64,000 bases of DNA from Chryseosolibacter sp040902445 (lineage in GTDB: Bacteria > Bacteroidota > Bacteroidia > Cytophagales > Cyclobacteriaceae). The stretch spans positions 1-64,000 of the forward strand of contig JBBDXJ010000288.1 in assembly GCA_040902445.1 (NCBI GenBank). The letters are read 5' to 3'. The notes under the pieces are model-generated. The model was not told the origin of the DNA. It worked only from the letters and a program-made list of their open reading frames with translations, and did no database searches. Positions 50,651-58,820 of the stretch are shown here, piece by piece; position 1 is the stretch's first letter, and each line of letters starts with the position of its first letter. A program made the position numbers and the translations under genes.

Positions 50651-52069
50651 TTACGGTTGGCTGGAAATTTTCTTTAATGCATGTTGAAAATCTTTCAGGA
50701 TCTCACTTTCACTTCTGTGATGCAGATCTTTTGCAATCCAATCTCCATCAACAATCGTCCCGCTAACGGAAGATCCATCAGCCGTATAAACCAGTGTCGG
50801 GAGCAGGTGCTCCACCCCCGCAGTATTTAATAAAGGGCTATCACCATTGTAGACCACGGCGTCGAGAGGTTGACCTACTTCGAAAAAATCAGAGGAGGTT
50901 ATACCCATCGCCCGTTTCCCGGAGATGAATGTATTTTTCAGCAGAACGGAAGCTCCATCCGCAAACGTATTTCGTTTATGGGTTGTTACCCGCTGAGTAT
51001 AGTCAAGCCAGCGCAGATCTTCCAGCGGATTTAAACTAATGTGACTATCTGTACCAATTGACCAGTTATCGGAGTGACGCGCAAAATCCGTAAGCCTGAA
51101 TATGCCGTCTCCCAGGTTAGCCTCAGTTCCCGGACATAAAACAACATTGGCTTTACTTTGAGCAAGCCGCGTGACTTCTGTGTCGGTGAGATGGGTACAA
51201 TGGATCAGGTGAAACCGCTCATTCAGGCTTAAGTTGTTCAGGAGCCACTCAACAGGCCTTTGTTTGATAAAGCCTAGTGCATCGTTTACCTCCTTCAGTT
51301 GCTCGGCAGCATGTATGTGGAACGGAATGTCTTGCGGTCCTCTTTGCGCTATCGCCAGAATATCATCAGTATCCGCAGCGCGAAGGGAATGAACACCAAA
51401 ACCAAGCTGTGAGGTCGAAAGGTCTTTAACAACCTCAGAGCAGTCGTCAAGAAGCCTAAAATATTGATCAATGTTCTGAAAGCAAAACCTTCGTTGTGCG
51501 GATTCAGCTTTTTTACCAAATCCCCCTTTCTGATAAAAAACCGGGATCAGGGTTATTTTAATTCCGGCAATGGCTGCGGCCGCAATAAGACTTATGCTCA
51601 TCTCCGCCAGATTATCATATGCCTTGCCGTCCTTATCGTGATGGAGGTATTGAAATTCGGCAACATGTGTGTAGCCGCGTTTTAACATCTCGGCGTATAA
51701 CATTGCAGCAACTGCCTGCATTTGATCCGGATCGAGCGTAAGGGCAGATGTGTACATTGCTTCACGCCAACTCCAAAAATCATCCACAGTATTGACATCG
51801 TGCTTTTCGGCCATGCCCGCCATCGCAAATTGAAAGGCGTGGGAGTGGGCATTTTGAAATCCTGGAACTGCAAAGCCATTGACTACTTCAACCGGATTTC
51901 CCGCGTCTGACTGGGTGTGCGAAATTTCCTGGATAACGCCACGGTCATTCACGGAAACAAATGCCGGACTGATCCAACCGTTAGTTTGTAAAAGCGCTTT
52001 GAAATGGAAAGTTTTTGCTTCACGCTTTTTTCCTTCGCGGAGTGGGGATTTGTGTGTGCCTGAATTCAT
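50651..52069 (-). CDS. hutF: Formimidoylglutamate deiminase
   Basis: 472 aa. Member of the amidohydrolase superfamily converting N-formimidoyl-L-glutamate to N-formyl-L-glutamate and ammonia in histidine breakdown. Metal and substrate motifs are NAHSHAFQFAMAG (HxH near 73), FHIHAAEQ (His near 235), HCTHLTDTE and GTDSHISLNPLEDLRWLDYT (Asp near 320). The first 18 residues (MNSGTHKSPLREGKKREA) look like an added, basic leader not found in typical HutF; no later start exists. Other hut genes are not in the window. Its ATG faces a gap that contains a small frame (52141-52269). Confidence 0.9.
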   Translation of the reverse strand: MNSGTHKSPLREGKKREAKTFHFKALLQTNGWISPAFVSVNDRGVIQEISHTQSDAGNPVEVVNGFAVPGFQNAHSHAFQFAMAGMAEKHDVNTVDDFWSWREAMYTSALTLDPDQMQAVAAMLYAEMLKRGYTHVAEFQYLHHDKDGKAYDNLAEMSISLIAAAAIAGIKITLIPVFYQKGGFGKKAESAQRRFCFQNIDQYFRLLDDCSEVVKDLSTSQLGFGVHSLRAADTDDILAIAQRGPQDIPFHIHAAEQLKEVNDALGFIKQRPVEWLLNNLSLNERFHLIHCTHLTDTEVTRLAQSKANVVLCPGTEANLGDGIFRLTDFARHSDNWSIGTDSHISLNPLEDLRWLDYTQRVTTHKRNTFADGASVLLKNTFISGKRAMGITSSDFFEVGQPLDAVVYNGDSPLLNTAGVEHLLPTLVYTADGSSVSGTIVDGDWIAKDLHHRSESEILKDFQHALKKISSQP

Positions 52070-52140
52070 CCTTCAGAAAGATTGCTTTTGTGGTGTCCGA
52101 ATAGATTTCTACCCCGCTTTCAACCTGGTATATAAAACTA

Positions 52141-52269
52141 CTAATCTTTATGAGAAATCAGCCCTTTACTGAGGTCACCGAGCGCATTAAACAGTAATTC
52201 CGCCATTTTTTCAGCCCTTCCGGGATGGTACTGCTTTTCGCTGTCGTCCATGTAATTTATTTTGCTCAT
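52141..52269 (-). CDS. Small 42-aa protein overlapping the GH3 gene
   Basis: MSKINYMDDSEKQYHPGRAE then KMAELLFNALGDLSKGLISHKD and stop at 52141. Its ATG overlaps the TGA of the glycoside hydrolase gene (ATGA), a sign of translational coupling. The peptide is highly charged with one helix. No family recognised. It might also be a tail fragment of a lost gene in the same frame, which the overlap would then make coincidental. Confidence 0.45.
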   Translation of the reverse strand: MSKINYMDDSEKQYHPGRAEKMAELLFNALGDLSKGLISHKD

Positions 52270-53534
52270 TTCCAGTTGAAGAGCGTGTCTTTGTTTTTTT
52301 TCCTCGATTTCTTCTTTTCAGGTTTTTCCTCGCTTGCCGGCGCCTGTTCGTTCAGAGTCTGATTTACTTCGCGCACAGCTTCGATTGCATTTTCCAACGC
52401 GATTTTCACCTCCTGCAACTCCTGTTTTAATAAAGCCGTTTGGTCATTCGCGCTCAGTTGTTTTTTAAGTTTCATGATGCGGTCAAAACTTTCGTCTATC
52501 CTGGCTTCGGAAACGACCCCGCTCTTTACCATTCCGCGGATGATGGAATGAACTTTGTCCACCGTGCGTTCATCACTTCCTGAAATGTTATTTGAAAACG
52601 TCATGATATCCACACCTGCGTCAATGGCCAACCTGATGGCATCCTCCAGCCCGTAATGTTTCGTGATGGCGTGCATCTGCATATCATCGGTGAAGACCAC
52701 TCCGCCGAAGTGCAGTTTGTTTCTCAGAATGCCGTTGAGTATATCCGCTGACAGCGTCCCCGGATTTCCTTTCACATCGAGTTTTTTGTTGACTATATGC
52801 GATGTCATGATCGCGTCAGCAAATCCTGAATCGATCAGCATTTGATAAGGTTTCAGTTCGCGAGCCTCCCAGGTGTTTGTGACGTCAGCAATACCCAGGT
52901 GCGTATCATCCCGGGAGCTTCCGTGACCCGGAAAATGTTTCAGCGAAGTGAGCACATTGTATTTTCGATGGCCCTTGATAAATTCACGGGCCAGTAACGA
53001 AACAGAATCTTCATTTGCACTGAATGCTCTGCCGTATCTGGCAATGATGGGATTATTGGGATTGGATGCCAGATCAACCACAGGGGCAAAATTTACATTT
53101 ATGCCAAGGCCGGCCAGTGTCGCCGCTGTAGCCTCTGAATAAAACCTGACAGAATCAAGTGACTTCGATTTTCCCATCGCCGCAGCCGTGATGGAGCGGG
53201 GAAAACCATATTTGTCCTTTAACCGGTTTACGCGCCCGCCTTCCTGATCAATGCAAATAAACAACGGTATGGCTGATGCTTTCTGATAAGTCCACGTGAT
53301 CTTTTTAAGGGCAACGAAAGAATCTTTCGGAGGAATATTTTTTTCAAAAATAATAAGGGACCCTACTTTTCCTTTCCTGACTTCCTCCAACACCTGAGTG
53401 TCAACTTCCTGCCCAGGGAATCCGATCAAAAGCATTTGACCGATCTTGAGATCAAGACTATCAATATCCTGCGCGTGTGTCTGAAAGATGCAGGCCATGA
53501 AGATCACGCATAAGCGAAGTTTCCTGAAGGTCAT
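52266..53534 (-). CDS. Glycoside hydrolase family 3 beta-N-acetylglucosaminidase-like (NagZ type)
   Basis: 422 aa. Signal peptide MTFRKLRLCVIFMACIFQTHAQ makes this periplasmic or beyond. GH3 core: FICIDQEGGRVNRL, KHFPGHGSSRDDTH at 199-212 (NagZ-type loop with the Asp/His dyad) and the nucleophile region VVFTDDMQMHAI at 279-290. It should release N-acetylglucosamine from muropeptides. The C-terminal 50 residues are a helical, then lysine-rich tail (PEKKKSRKKNKD) not part of the enzyme. It is the third gene of DinB-PBP4-GH3, 8 bp after PBP4. Confidence 0.9.
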   Translation of the reverse strand: MTFRKLRLCVIFMACIFQTHAQDIDSLDLKIGQMLLIGFPGQEVDTQVLEEVRKGKVGSLIIFEKNIPPKDSFVALKKITWTYQKASAIPLFICIDQEGGRVNRLKDKYGFPRSITAAAMGKSKSLDSVRFYSEATAATLAGLGINVNFAPVVDLASNPNNPIIARYGRAFSANEDSVSLLAREFIKGHRKYNVLTSLKHFPGHGSSRDDTHLGIADVTNTWEARELKPYQMLIDSGFADAIMTSHIVNKKLDVKGNPGTLSADILNGILRNKLHFGGVVFTDDMQMHAITKHYGLEDAIRLAIDAGVDIMTFSNNISGSDERTVDKVHSIIRGMVKSGVVSEARIDESFDRIMKLKKQLSANDQTALLKQELQEVKIALENAIEAVREVNQTLNEQAPASEEKPEKKKSRKKNKDTLFNWK

Positions 53535-53542
53535 TTTATTTT

Positions 53543-54832
53543 CTAGTAATGTTCGTGAATATTCAGCAGAATACTTTCCATGTTTCGCCGGATGTCGTTT
53601 CCGGGCACTGTAAAATTGCTGTTCATAAAAGAAAAGATCAGCACCTTGCCTTTTTCGGTTACGAGAAATCCACTGAGGCAGTGGTTATTACTTAACGAAC
53701 CCGTTTTCCCGAAAATATAAGGCTTATTTCCTAAATACCATTTGCGGATGGTTCCGTTAACACCCCCCGTTGCCAACAAGGGAAAAAGCCGTTCGCGCGG
53801 TAGTAGCTCCCAGATCTTTTCCCACAACTTAACAATCGAACGCGGGGTAAAAAGATTGTATCGCGAGAGTCCCGATCCATCTACCCAGACAGGTTCATCG
53901 GGAAGATCTGCCAGGTAATTCTTCGTGATAAAATCAATAGCAATTTCGGTTTTTAAACTATCGCTCAGAACATTGGCGCACATGAGCAGAAGTTGCTCTG
54001 CAATAAAATTGTTGCTCTCCTGCATCATCACCCGGTAAAGGCTGTCGAGATGAATGCTGAATAAGGTATTGGTTGCAGCGGGTAACAGATTTTTTACGTA
54101 GGTGACGGGTCGCTTCAACGTATCGGAAAGCAAAAGTGAAAAAGTCAAAGTATCCATTCGTATGGGCACATTGATCTCCTTTACCTCCACAAGTTTGTTG
54201 GCGGGGTGAACATGGAAAGTATTTTGATTCAGATCGCGGATAATCTCTGTCCGATCTTTTGGGTCGCCGTATTTGAAAAAGCCCGAGAAATAATCCGGCG
54301 AGATCCGCAGTATCTGCTGATCGGCTATCACCGACACAATATTCCCATAAAGTGGAAAAGCGGTGCGCTCTGCGGAATATCCCGAACTGTAATCGTCCCA
54401 GGCCCAGCCTTCACCAAAATGTGTGGTATGAAAATTTGCCGGGGAGAAATAAAGATCCGCTTCTGTTGTTTTGAGGAAATGATAAACGCCCGAATCATAA
54501 AAGACTTCCTTATAGAGAAATGAGGGATCACCTGTTCCCCAGAAGATCAATGAGTCGTTGCGCTGAACATATTCCAGGGCAGGAACAGAATCCCCAAGGG
54601 TTTTGAGGGCGGCAAACAAAGTAAAGATCTTGGTGTTGGAAGCAGGGGTAAAATACCTTGACCCGTTGAAGTCAAAAATTGTTTTATTTTTTTCAAGGTC
54701 ATAAAGAACAAAACCAGTATGATCTTTAAACCGCTGTTCAGTGTCGTTGAATGTTTTATTTAATCTTGAGCGCGATAGAGGGGAACAGGAGAAAATAAAA
54801 GCCAGCGCCGCTGCAAACAAAAGAAAACGCAT
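53543..54832 (-). CDS. dacB: D-alanyl-D-alanine carboxypeptidase, PBP4/S13 type lipoprotein
   Basis: 429 aa. Lipobox IFSC with lipidated Cys at 16. Penicillin-binding motifs: SxxK at 65-68 (TPASNTKIFTLF), SxN (MMQESNNFIAEQLLL) and KTG (IFGKTGSLSNNHCLSG). VWVDGSGLSRYNLFTP is typical of PBP4. It would trim D-Ala residues or cross-links of peptidoglycan at the envelope. Shares an operon with the DinB-like gene (3-bp gap) and GH3 (8-bp gap), which links it to cell-wall recycling. Confidence 0.92.
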   Translation of the reverse strand: MRFLLFAAALAFIFSCSPLSRSRLNKTFNDTEQRFKDHTGFVLYDLEKNKTIFDFNGSRYFTPASNTKIFTLFAALKTLGDSVPALEYVQRNDSLIFWGTGDPSFLYKEVFYDSGVYHFLKTTEADLYFSPANFHTTHFGEGWAWDDYSSGYSAERTAFPLYGNIVSVIADQQILRISPDYFSGFFKYGDPKDRTEIIRDLNQNTFHVHPANKLVEVKEINVPIRMDTLTFSLLLSDTLKRPVTYVKNLLPAATNTLFSIHLDSLYRVMMQESNNFIAEQLLLMCANVLSDSLKTEIAIDFITKNYLADLPDEPVWVDGSGLSRYNLFTPRSIVKLWEKIWELLPRERLFPLLATGGVNGTIRKWYLGNKPYIFGKTGSLSNNHCLSGFLVTEKGKVLIFSFMNSNFTVPGNDIRRNMESILLNIHEHY

Positions 54833-54835
54833 GGC

Positions 54836-55351
54836 TCAAGAGTTAAGGTAACGCTCGTGCAAGATCTTATGGTGGTGAATATCATGACCTGCGATAATGT
54901 ATCCCAGGTTCAAAACGGAAAGTTTCTTGTTACTCGCGGTCCCTATGCGTGTGAGCATTTCGGGAGTAAAGCTCGCGTATAGATCAATGGTCGTTTCCCG
55001 TAGTCTTTTCATTTCACGCGCAAATTGCTGAATGCTTCTGCCGTGTGCATTGGCCTGGGGAGCATAATCATTTTCCTCGAACGGATGAAGGGGTGTCTGA
55101 TCATTTCTCGCAAATCTCAGGGCGCGGTAAGCGAAAACCCGTTCCGCATCCATCATGTGATTGAGAACTTCTTTGACGGTCCATTTTCCTTCGCCATACC
55201 TGTAAGTGCCTTTGTCTTCCGGAATGTAAGGAACAAGTTGTTGCACGAGTTTCCCGGCATGTCGAAGTGCATCGGGCAGATCCATGTCCTTAACATGATC
55301 GACATAGGCTTTATAGAAAGTTGGCACGCTTTCAATATCAGGTCTGGTCAT
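54836..55351 (-). CDS. DinB/YfiT-like putative thiol transferase
   Basis: 171 aa four-helix DinB-like fold. Metal-binding histidines are in WTVKEVLNHMMDAE and AGHDIHHHKIL. Such proteins in bacillithiol-producing bacteria act as bacillithiol S-transferases (BstA/YfiT group); here that is an inference supported by ypdA in the same window. It heads the DinB-PBP4-GH3 operon. Confidence 0.85.
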   Translation of the reverse strand: MTRPDIESVPTFYKAYVDHVKDMDLPDALRHAGKLVQQLVPYIPEDKGTYRYGEGKWTVKEVLNHMMDAERVFAYRALRFARNDQTPLHPFEENDYAPQANAHGRSIQQFAREMKRLRETTIDLYASFTPEMLTRIGTASNKKLSVLNLGYIIAGHDIHHHKILHERYLNS

Positions 55352-55422
55352 TGGTATTAAGTTGTAAGTTGAATTTTAACGTAAGCGCAATGCCTTTTAA
55401 AATTAAAAGAAGAAGATGCCTG

Positions 55423-56808
55423 TTATTTGAAATGCTTGAGGTGGATAATTTCTTCCTTGCTTAAAAAACGCCATTGACCGCGGCCGAGTTCTTTCTTATC
55501 CAAACCAGCATAAACTGACCGGTCAAGCTTAATTACCTCGTAACCCACATTTTCGAAGATGCGGCGCACTACTCGGTTCCATCCAATGTGTAACTCGATT
55601 CCTACAGTGCGGCCATCATCTGACACAATAGCCAGGTCATCAACCTCTGCTCGCCCCTCTTCAAGGTGCACGCCATCAAGTATGCTTTGGAGATCAGCTT
55701 TAGTCAGCGGTTTGTCCAACTCCACCTTGTAAACCTTCTTCACATTAAAGGAGGGGTGCATCAATTTATCCGCGAGATCACCATCATTGGTTAAAAGCAA
55801 TAGACCGGTTGTGTTTCGGTCCAGTCTGCCTACGGGATAAATTCTTTCTTTTACAGCAGATCCGATAATATGCATCACCGTTTTCCGTTCCTGCGGATCA
55901 TCCGTTGTAGTGAGGAATCCCTTCGGCTTATTCATAAGGATATAAACCGGTTTCTCAGCGCGCAGAACTTTATTCTCATAACGCACTTCATCACCGGGAT
56001 TTACTTTATAGCCCAACTCAGACACGACCTTACCGTTTACGGATATCAAACCCAGCGTAATGAGTTCATCCGCTTCACGACGCGACGATATACCACTGTT
56101 GGCGATAAATTTGTTAAGCCGTATTTTATCACTCTTTGGAGCGGTGGGATCCACTGCTACGCCTCTTCCTCTGGTATCCGCTGATCGTTCGCGGTTGGGT
56201 CTTGCCCTGTATGTTTTTTTATAGGGCTTGCCAAAAGATTCGCCGCGTTCTTTGCGCGGCTGTTCTCCACCGCTGTCGGAGAACCTGGGTTTATTGCGGG
56301 ACTGAAATTTAGGAGCATCAGACTTTCCCGAAAAAGGTTTTTTGTCTGTTCCTTTTCTGGATCCCGCCCGTCCACTGAAAGAGGTCTCTCCCTTCAAAGT
56401 GCTCGGGGGCGCAAAACGGCTTCTCTTGCTTAGTCCCTTGTCTTCTGATTCCGGAGCGGATCGAGTATACGGCCTGCTATAGCCCTGTTTTCCTTCAGAT
56501 CTTACGCCTTCAGAAAATTTACTTCGCCGATCAAAAGGTTTGGAAGAAGTTGAACGCGAAGAACCGGTATCGGATTTGCGAAATGATTTTCCTCCGGGTT
56601 TTGATTTCCTTTCTCCACGCGCAGGGGAGGTGGAGGAGAATTTCTTTTTGTTGCCGAAAGATTTCCCTTTAGACAAAGGTCTTATGTCTTCCTGCTCAGA
56701 TTTTCTAAATGATTTTCCAGACGATCTTCCTCTGCCAGAGTTGGATCTCCCCCCTCCGTCTCGGGACGAACCTCCCTTACCAGGACCGCTTTCGTTACGT
56801 CTGGGCAT
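55423..56808 (-). CDS. RluB/RsuA-family pseudouridine synthase with a long disordered N terminus
   Basis: 461 aa from ATG at 56808, which overlaps the end of scpB by 14 nt. The C-terminal enzyme is complete: S4 domain (IRLNKFIANSGISSRREADE, near 210-270), catalytic RLDRNTTGLLLLTNDGDLAD (Asp) and HIGWNRVVRRIFENVGYEV. The first about 200 residues are Ser/Gly/Arg/Lys-rich with no fold (SGRGRSSGKSFRK, GSRKGTDKKPFSGKSD), a tail found in some Bacteroidota RluB proteins and probably RNA-binding. The rRNA target base is not readable. Confidence 0.9.
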   Translation of the reverse strand: MPRRNESGPGKGGSSRDGGGRSNSGRGRSSGKSFRKSEQEDIRPLSKGKSFGNKKKFSSTSPARGERKSKPGGKSFRKSDTGSSRSTSSKPFDRRSKFSEGVRSEGKQGYSRPYTRSAPESEDKGLSKRSRFAPPSTLKGETSFSGRAGSRKGTDKKPFSGKSDAPKFQSRNKPRFSDSGGEQPRKERGESFGKPYKKTYRARPNRERSADTRGRGVAVDPTAPKSDKIRLNKFIANSGISSRREADELITLGLISVNGKVVSELGYKVNPGDEVRYENKVLRAEKPVYILMNKPKGFLTTTDDPQERKTVMHIIGSAVKERIYPVGRLDRNTTGLLLLTNDGDLADKLMHPSFNVKKVYKVELDKPLTKADLQSILDGVHLEEGRAEVDDLAIVSDDGRTVGIELHIGWNRVVRRIFENVGYEVIKLDRSVYAGLDKKELGRGQWRFLSKEEIIHLKHFK

Positions 56809-57379
56809 CGGGCTCCCTGGATTCAGAATTTTCCCCGATGATATTGATTTCTGTGCTGAAATCTTTTGGTGTAGGCAATTCAACGAGGTCGCTTATTCCA
56901 AAATATTCCATGAACTTGGCGGTTGTGCCGTATAACATCGGACGGCCAATGGTTTCAGCTTTTCCAATAATCTCAACCAGCCCCTTGTCCAACAATTTTT
57001 GAACAGCATAGTCGCAATTAACCCCGCGGATATTTTCGATTTCTGTTTTTGAGATAGGTTGCTTATATGCAATGATGGAAAGGGTTTCCATCGCGGAGGT
57101 CGACAATCTTTTTTTGGATTGTTGCTTCAGCAAAATGCTGATGCTTGCCTGGTAAGCCGGCTTCGTCAGAAACTGATATCCCCCGGCCGCCTTGAAAAGC
57201 TGAAACGAAAATTCCTCTGAAAGGAATTTTTCCTCAAGTCGTTGTATAGCGCCCATGATATCCTCTTCGGGAACATCGGCGTTGAACATTTCTGATAAAC
57301 AGGCTTTGATATCCGCCAGCTTTATCGGGCTCGGAGAGCAGAAGATCAAGGCCTCGATATGATTTTGTAAAAAATCCAA
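56795..57379 (-). CDS. scpB: SMC-ScpA-ScpB complex subunit ScpB
   Basis: 194 aa, the usual length. Kleisin-associated winged-helix protein acting with SMC and ScpA in chromosome condensation and segregation. Landmarks are IEALIFCSPSPIKLADIKAC, LSTSAMETLSIIAYKQPISK and IENIRGVNCDYAVQKLLDKG, then GKAETIGRPMLYGTTAKF. It overlaps the rluB-like gene by 14 nt, a common gene pair (scpB-rluB), so start and frame are well supported. Confidence 0.95.
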   Translation of the reverse strand: MDFLQNHIEALIFCSPSPIKLADIKACLSEMFNADVPEEDIMGAIQRLEEKFLSEEFSFQLFKAAGGYQFLTKPAYQASISILLKQQSKKRLSTSAMETLSIIAYKQPISKTEIENIRGVNCDYAVQKLLDKGLVEIIGKAETIGRPMLYGTTAKFMEYFGISDLVELPTPKDFSTEINIIGENSESREPDAQT

Positions 57380-57416
57380 ATGTGTAGTGGTTTAAATATT
57401 CTCTCTCCTCGATATC

Positions 57417-57462
57417 AGCCCCCTTCAGAGGGACCGCGTCGCAAAGGCGACGCAGGGGGCTA
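57417..57462. repeat. Palindromic repeat containing the stop codon of the DksA-like gene
   Basis: AGCCCCCT (57417-57424) pairs with AGGGGGCT (57454-57461) and GCGTCGC (57436-57442) pairs with GCGACGC (57447-57453) around AAAG. The TAG stop at 57460-57462 is in the outer arm. No T tract follows, so it is a structured repeat rather than a classic terminator. Confidence 0.6.
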
Positions 57463-58242
57463 GTCCTGCTGCATCAATTTTGCTTCAATGGATTGGGTCG
57501 TATGAGGAACAGCAATAAGCCGCTCCTTTGAGATCAACTTCCCGGTAACGGAACAAATACCGTACGTTCCATTCTTAATTCTCACCAACGCATTCTCCAA
57601 GTTAGTAATATATTTCTGTTGACGCGCCGCCAACTGACTAAGATTTTCTTTCTCCGCTGTCTCCGCGCCATCTTCCAACACCTTGGTATTCCCACCTGAT
57701 GTGGCATCGGTTCCTTCATCGTTATTGCGATTTAGAGTTTCCTTCAGAATTTTATATTCCTCACGCGCTTTTTCCAGTTTCCTGTTTATCAATATCTGGA
57801 ATTCTTTCAGCTCGTCTTCACTATACCGGGTTTTGTCCTGGGATGTTGAAGAAGGCTTGGCTGGTTTGTGCGCCATCGGCCGCTGATTCGGCATCTGGAA
57901 AAAATTCAACTGCGCAGTGGCTGCAATCTTTGCTGCTGTACTGGCCTGCGGACTGGAAGCTCCGGCGGCTGGGTGAGCAGATCTTTTAGGAGCTGGTTTA
58001 GCTTTTTTTGCGATCACCTTTTTTTCTATAACCTTTTTTTCCACAACCTTTTTAGGTGCTGCTTTTGGAGCAGCCGCTTTCGGAGTTGCTTTTTTAGCCT
58101 TAGCCTTTTTAGGAGCTGGTCTAGCTTTTTTAGCCACGGCTTTCTTCGCTTTCGCAGGAACAGGCTTCCTGTTTCTGGCTACCGGCTTTGATTTTTTGGT
58201 TTTTTTTGCTGCCTTGGTGGATGACTTTTTATTCTTTGCCAT
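57460..58242 (-). CDS. DksA/TraR-like protein with Lys/Ala-rich N terminus
   Basis: 260 aa. The C-terminal 120 residues have the DksA/TraR layout: a coiled-coil (YSEDELKEFQILINRKLEKA to LENALVRIKNGT) followed by YGICSVTGKLISKERLIAVP, where only one cysteine of the four-Cys zinc finger remains. That is the form I know from Bacteroidota. The first about 110 residues are a histone H1-like basic run (KKAKAKKATPKAAAPKAAPK), expected to be disordered and nucleic-acid-binding. DksA-type proteins act on RNA polymerase with ppGpp; this subgroup's role is not proven. Confidence 0.85.
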   Translation of the reverse strand: MAKNKKSSTKAAKKTKKSKPVARNRKPVPAKAKKAVAKKARPAPKKAKAKKATPKAAAPKAAPKKVVEKKVIEKKVIAKKAKPAPKRSAHPAAGASSPQASTAAKIAATAQLNFFQMPNQRPMAHKPAKPSSTSQDKTRYSEDELKEFQILINRKLEKAREEYKILKETLNRNNDEGTDATSGGNTKVLEDGAETAEKENLSQLAARQQKYITNLENALVRIKNGTYGICSVTGKLISKERLIAVPHTTQSIEAKLMQQD

Positions 58243-58277
58243 TATTGTTGATTCCTCCGTTTGATAAAAAAGATTCG

Positions 58278-58306
58278 CAAAATTATAGGATGGCTACTAA
58301 AACAAA
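58278..58306 (-). promoter_or_regulatory. Promoter of the DksA-like gene
   Basis: Reverse strand TTTG (58303-58306) then 17 bp and TAATTTTG (58278-58285), a match to the Bacteroidota -33/-7 consensus with slightly short spacing, 36 bp before the ATG. A GGAGGAA lies 12 nt upstream of the start. Confidence 0.5.
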
Positions 58307-58484
58307 AAATATTATGCAAAATTCCCTCAAAACAATAAATATTCTTTAATCGCCTTTATAAAAAACAACGCTGTTAAGTAACTATGACACGATCACTCAC
58401 AATAATTTTGCTCTTGTGCATGGCTTGAGAACCTGGCAAAATGAATATTTCGGCCCAAAATGAGAATATAACCCAGCTACTCTA

Positions 58485-58702
58485 GTAATCCATGGTAGCC
58501 GGAATCATATGACACCCGAGCGCGAAAAGGTATACCACGAGGGCCTGGAACAAGCACTTGACAGCGGCTATTGGGTGCTCGCCAGCGGCGGCAGGAGTCT
58601 GGAGAGCAGCAATTGCCGCTATGAAGGTGTTAGAGGATTCAGGCCAAAGGAGTGGTTTCACCTTTCAGCAAAAATGAACTCGATACCTCCCTGATGGATG
58701 GA
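58485..58702 (+). pseudogene. Eroded isoaspartyl peptidase/L-asparaginase gene fragment
   Basis: Three frames together spell an isoaspartyl peptidase N terminus. Frame 1 gives VIHGSRNHMTPEREKVYHEG then LEQALDSGYWVLASGGRSLE; a shift of one nucleotide gives AAIAAMKVLEDS; after an internal loss of about five codons comes AKGVVSPFSKNELDTSLMDG. The family pattern is HGGAG...TPERE...LDAG..VL..GGSSLDAV.AAV.VLEDSPLFNAGKGAVF...GKNELDASIMDG. Two frameshifts plus a deletion show it is dead. Nothing homologous follows after 58702, so the catalytic part is gone. Confidence 0.65.
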
Positions 58703-58820
58703 ATCTGTGTATCAGGCAGCTATATAAGGTTCGGTAGGCTGGGTATTACGCTTTGGCCGGGCTCGCTGCTGATGAGTGAATAACCCTAGCAAACGGGGAG
58801 TTAGATGCTGCTGCGGATTG

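Noticed and set aside
57868..58191. Plus-strand frame opposite the Lys/Ala-rich region of the DksA-like gene
   Set aside because: Ser, Phe and Arg runs are the expected antisense of lysine and alanine repeats.
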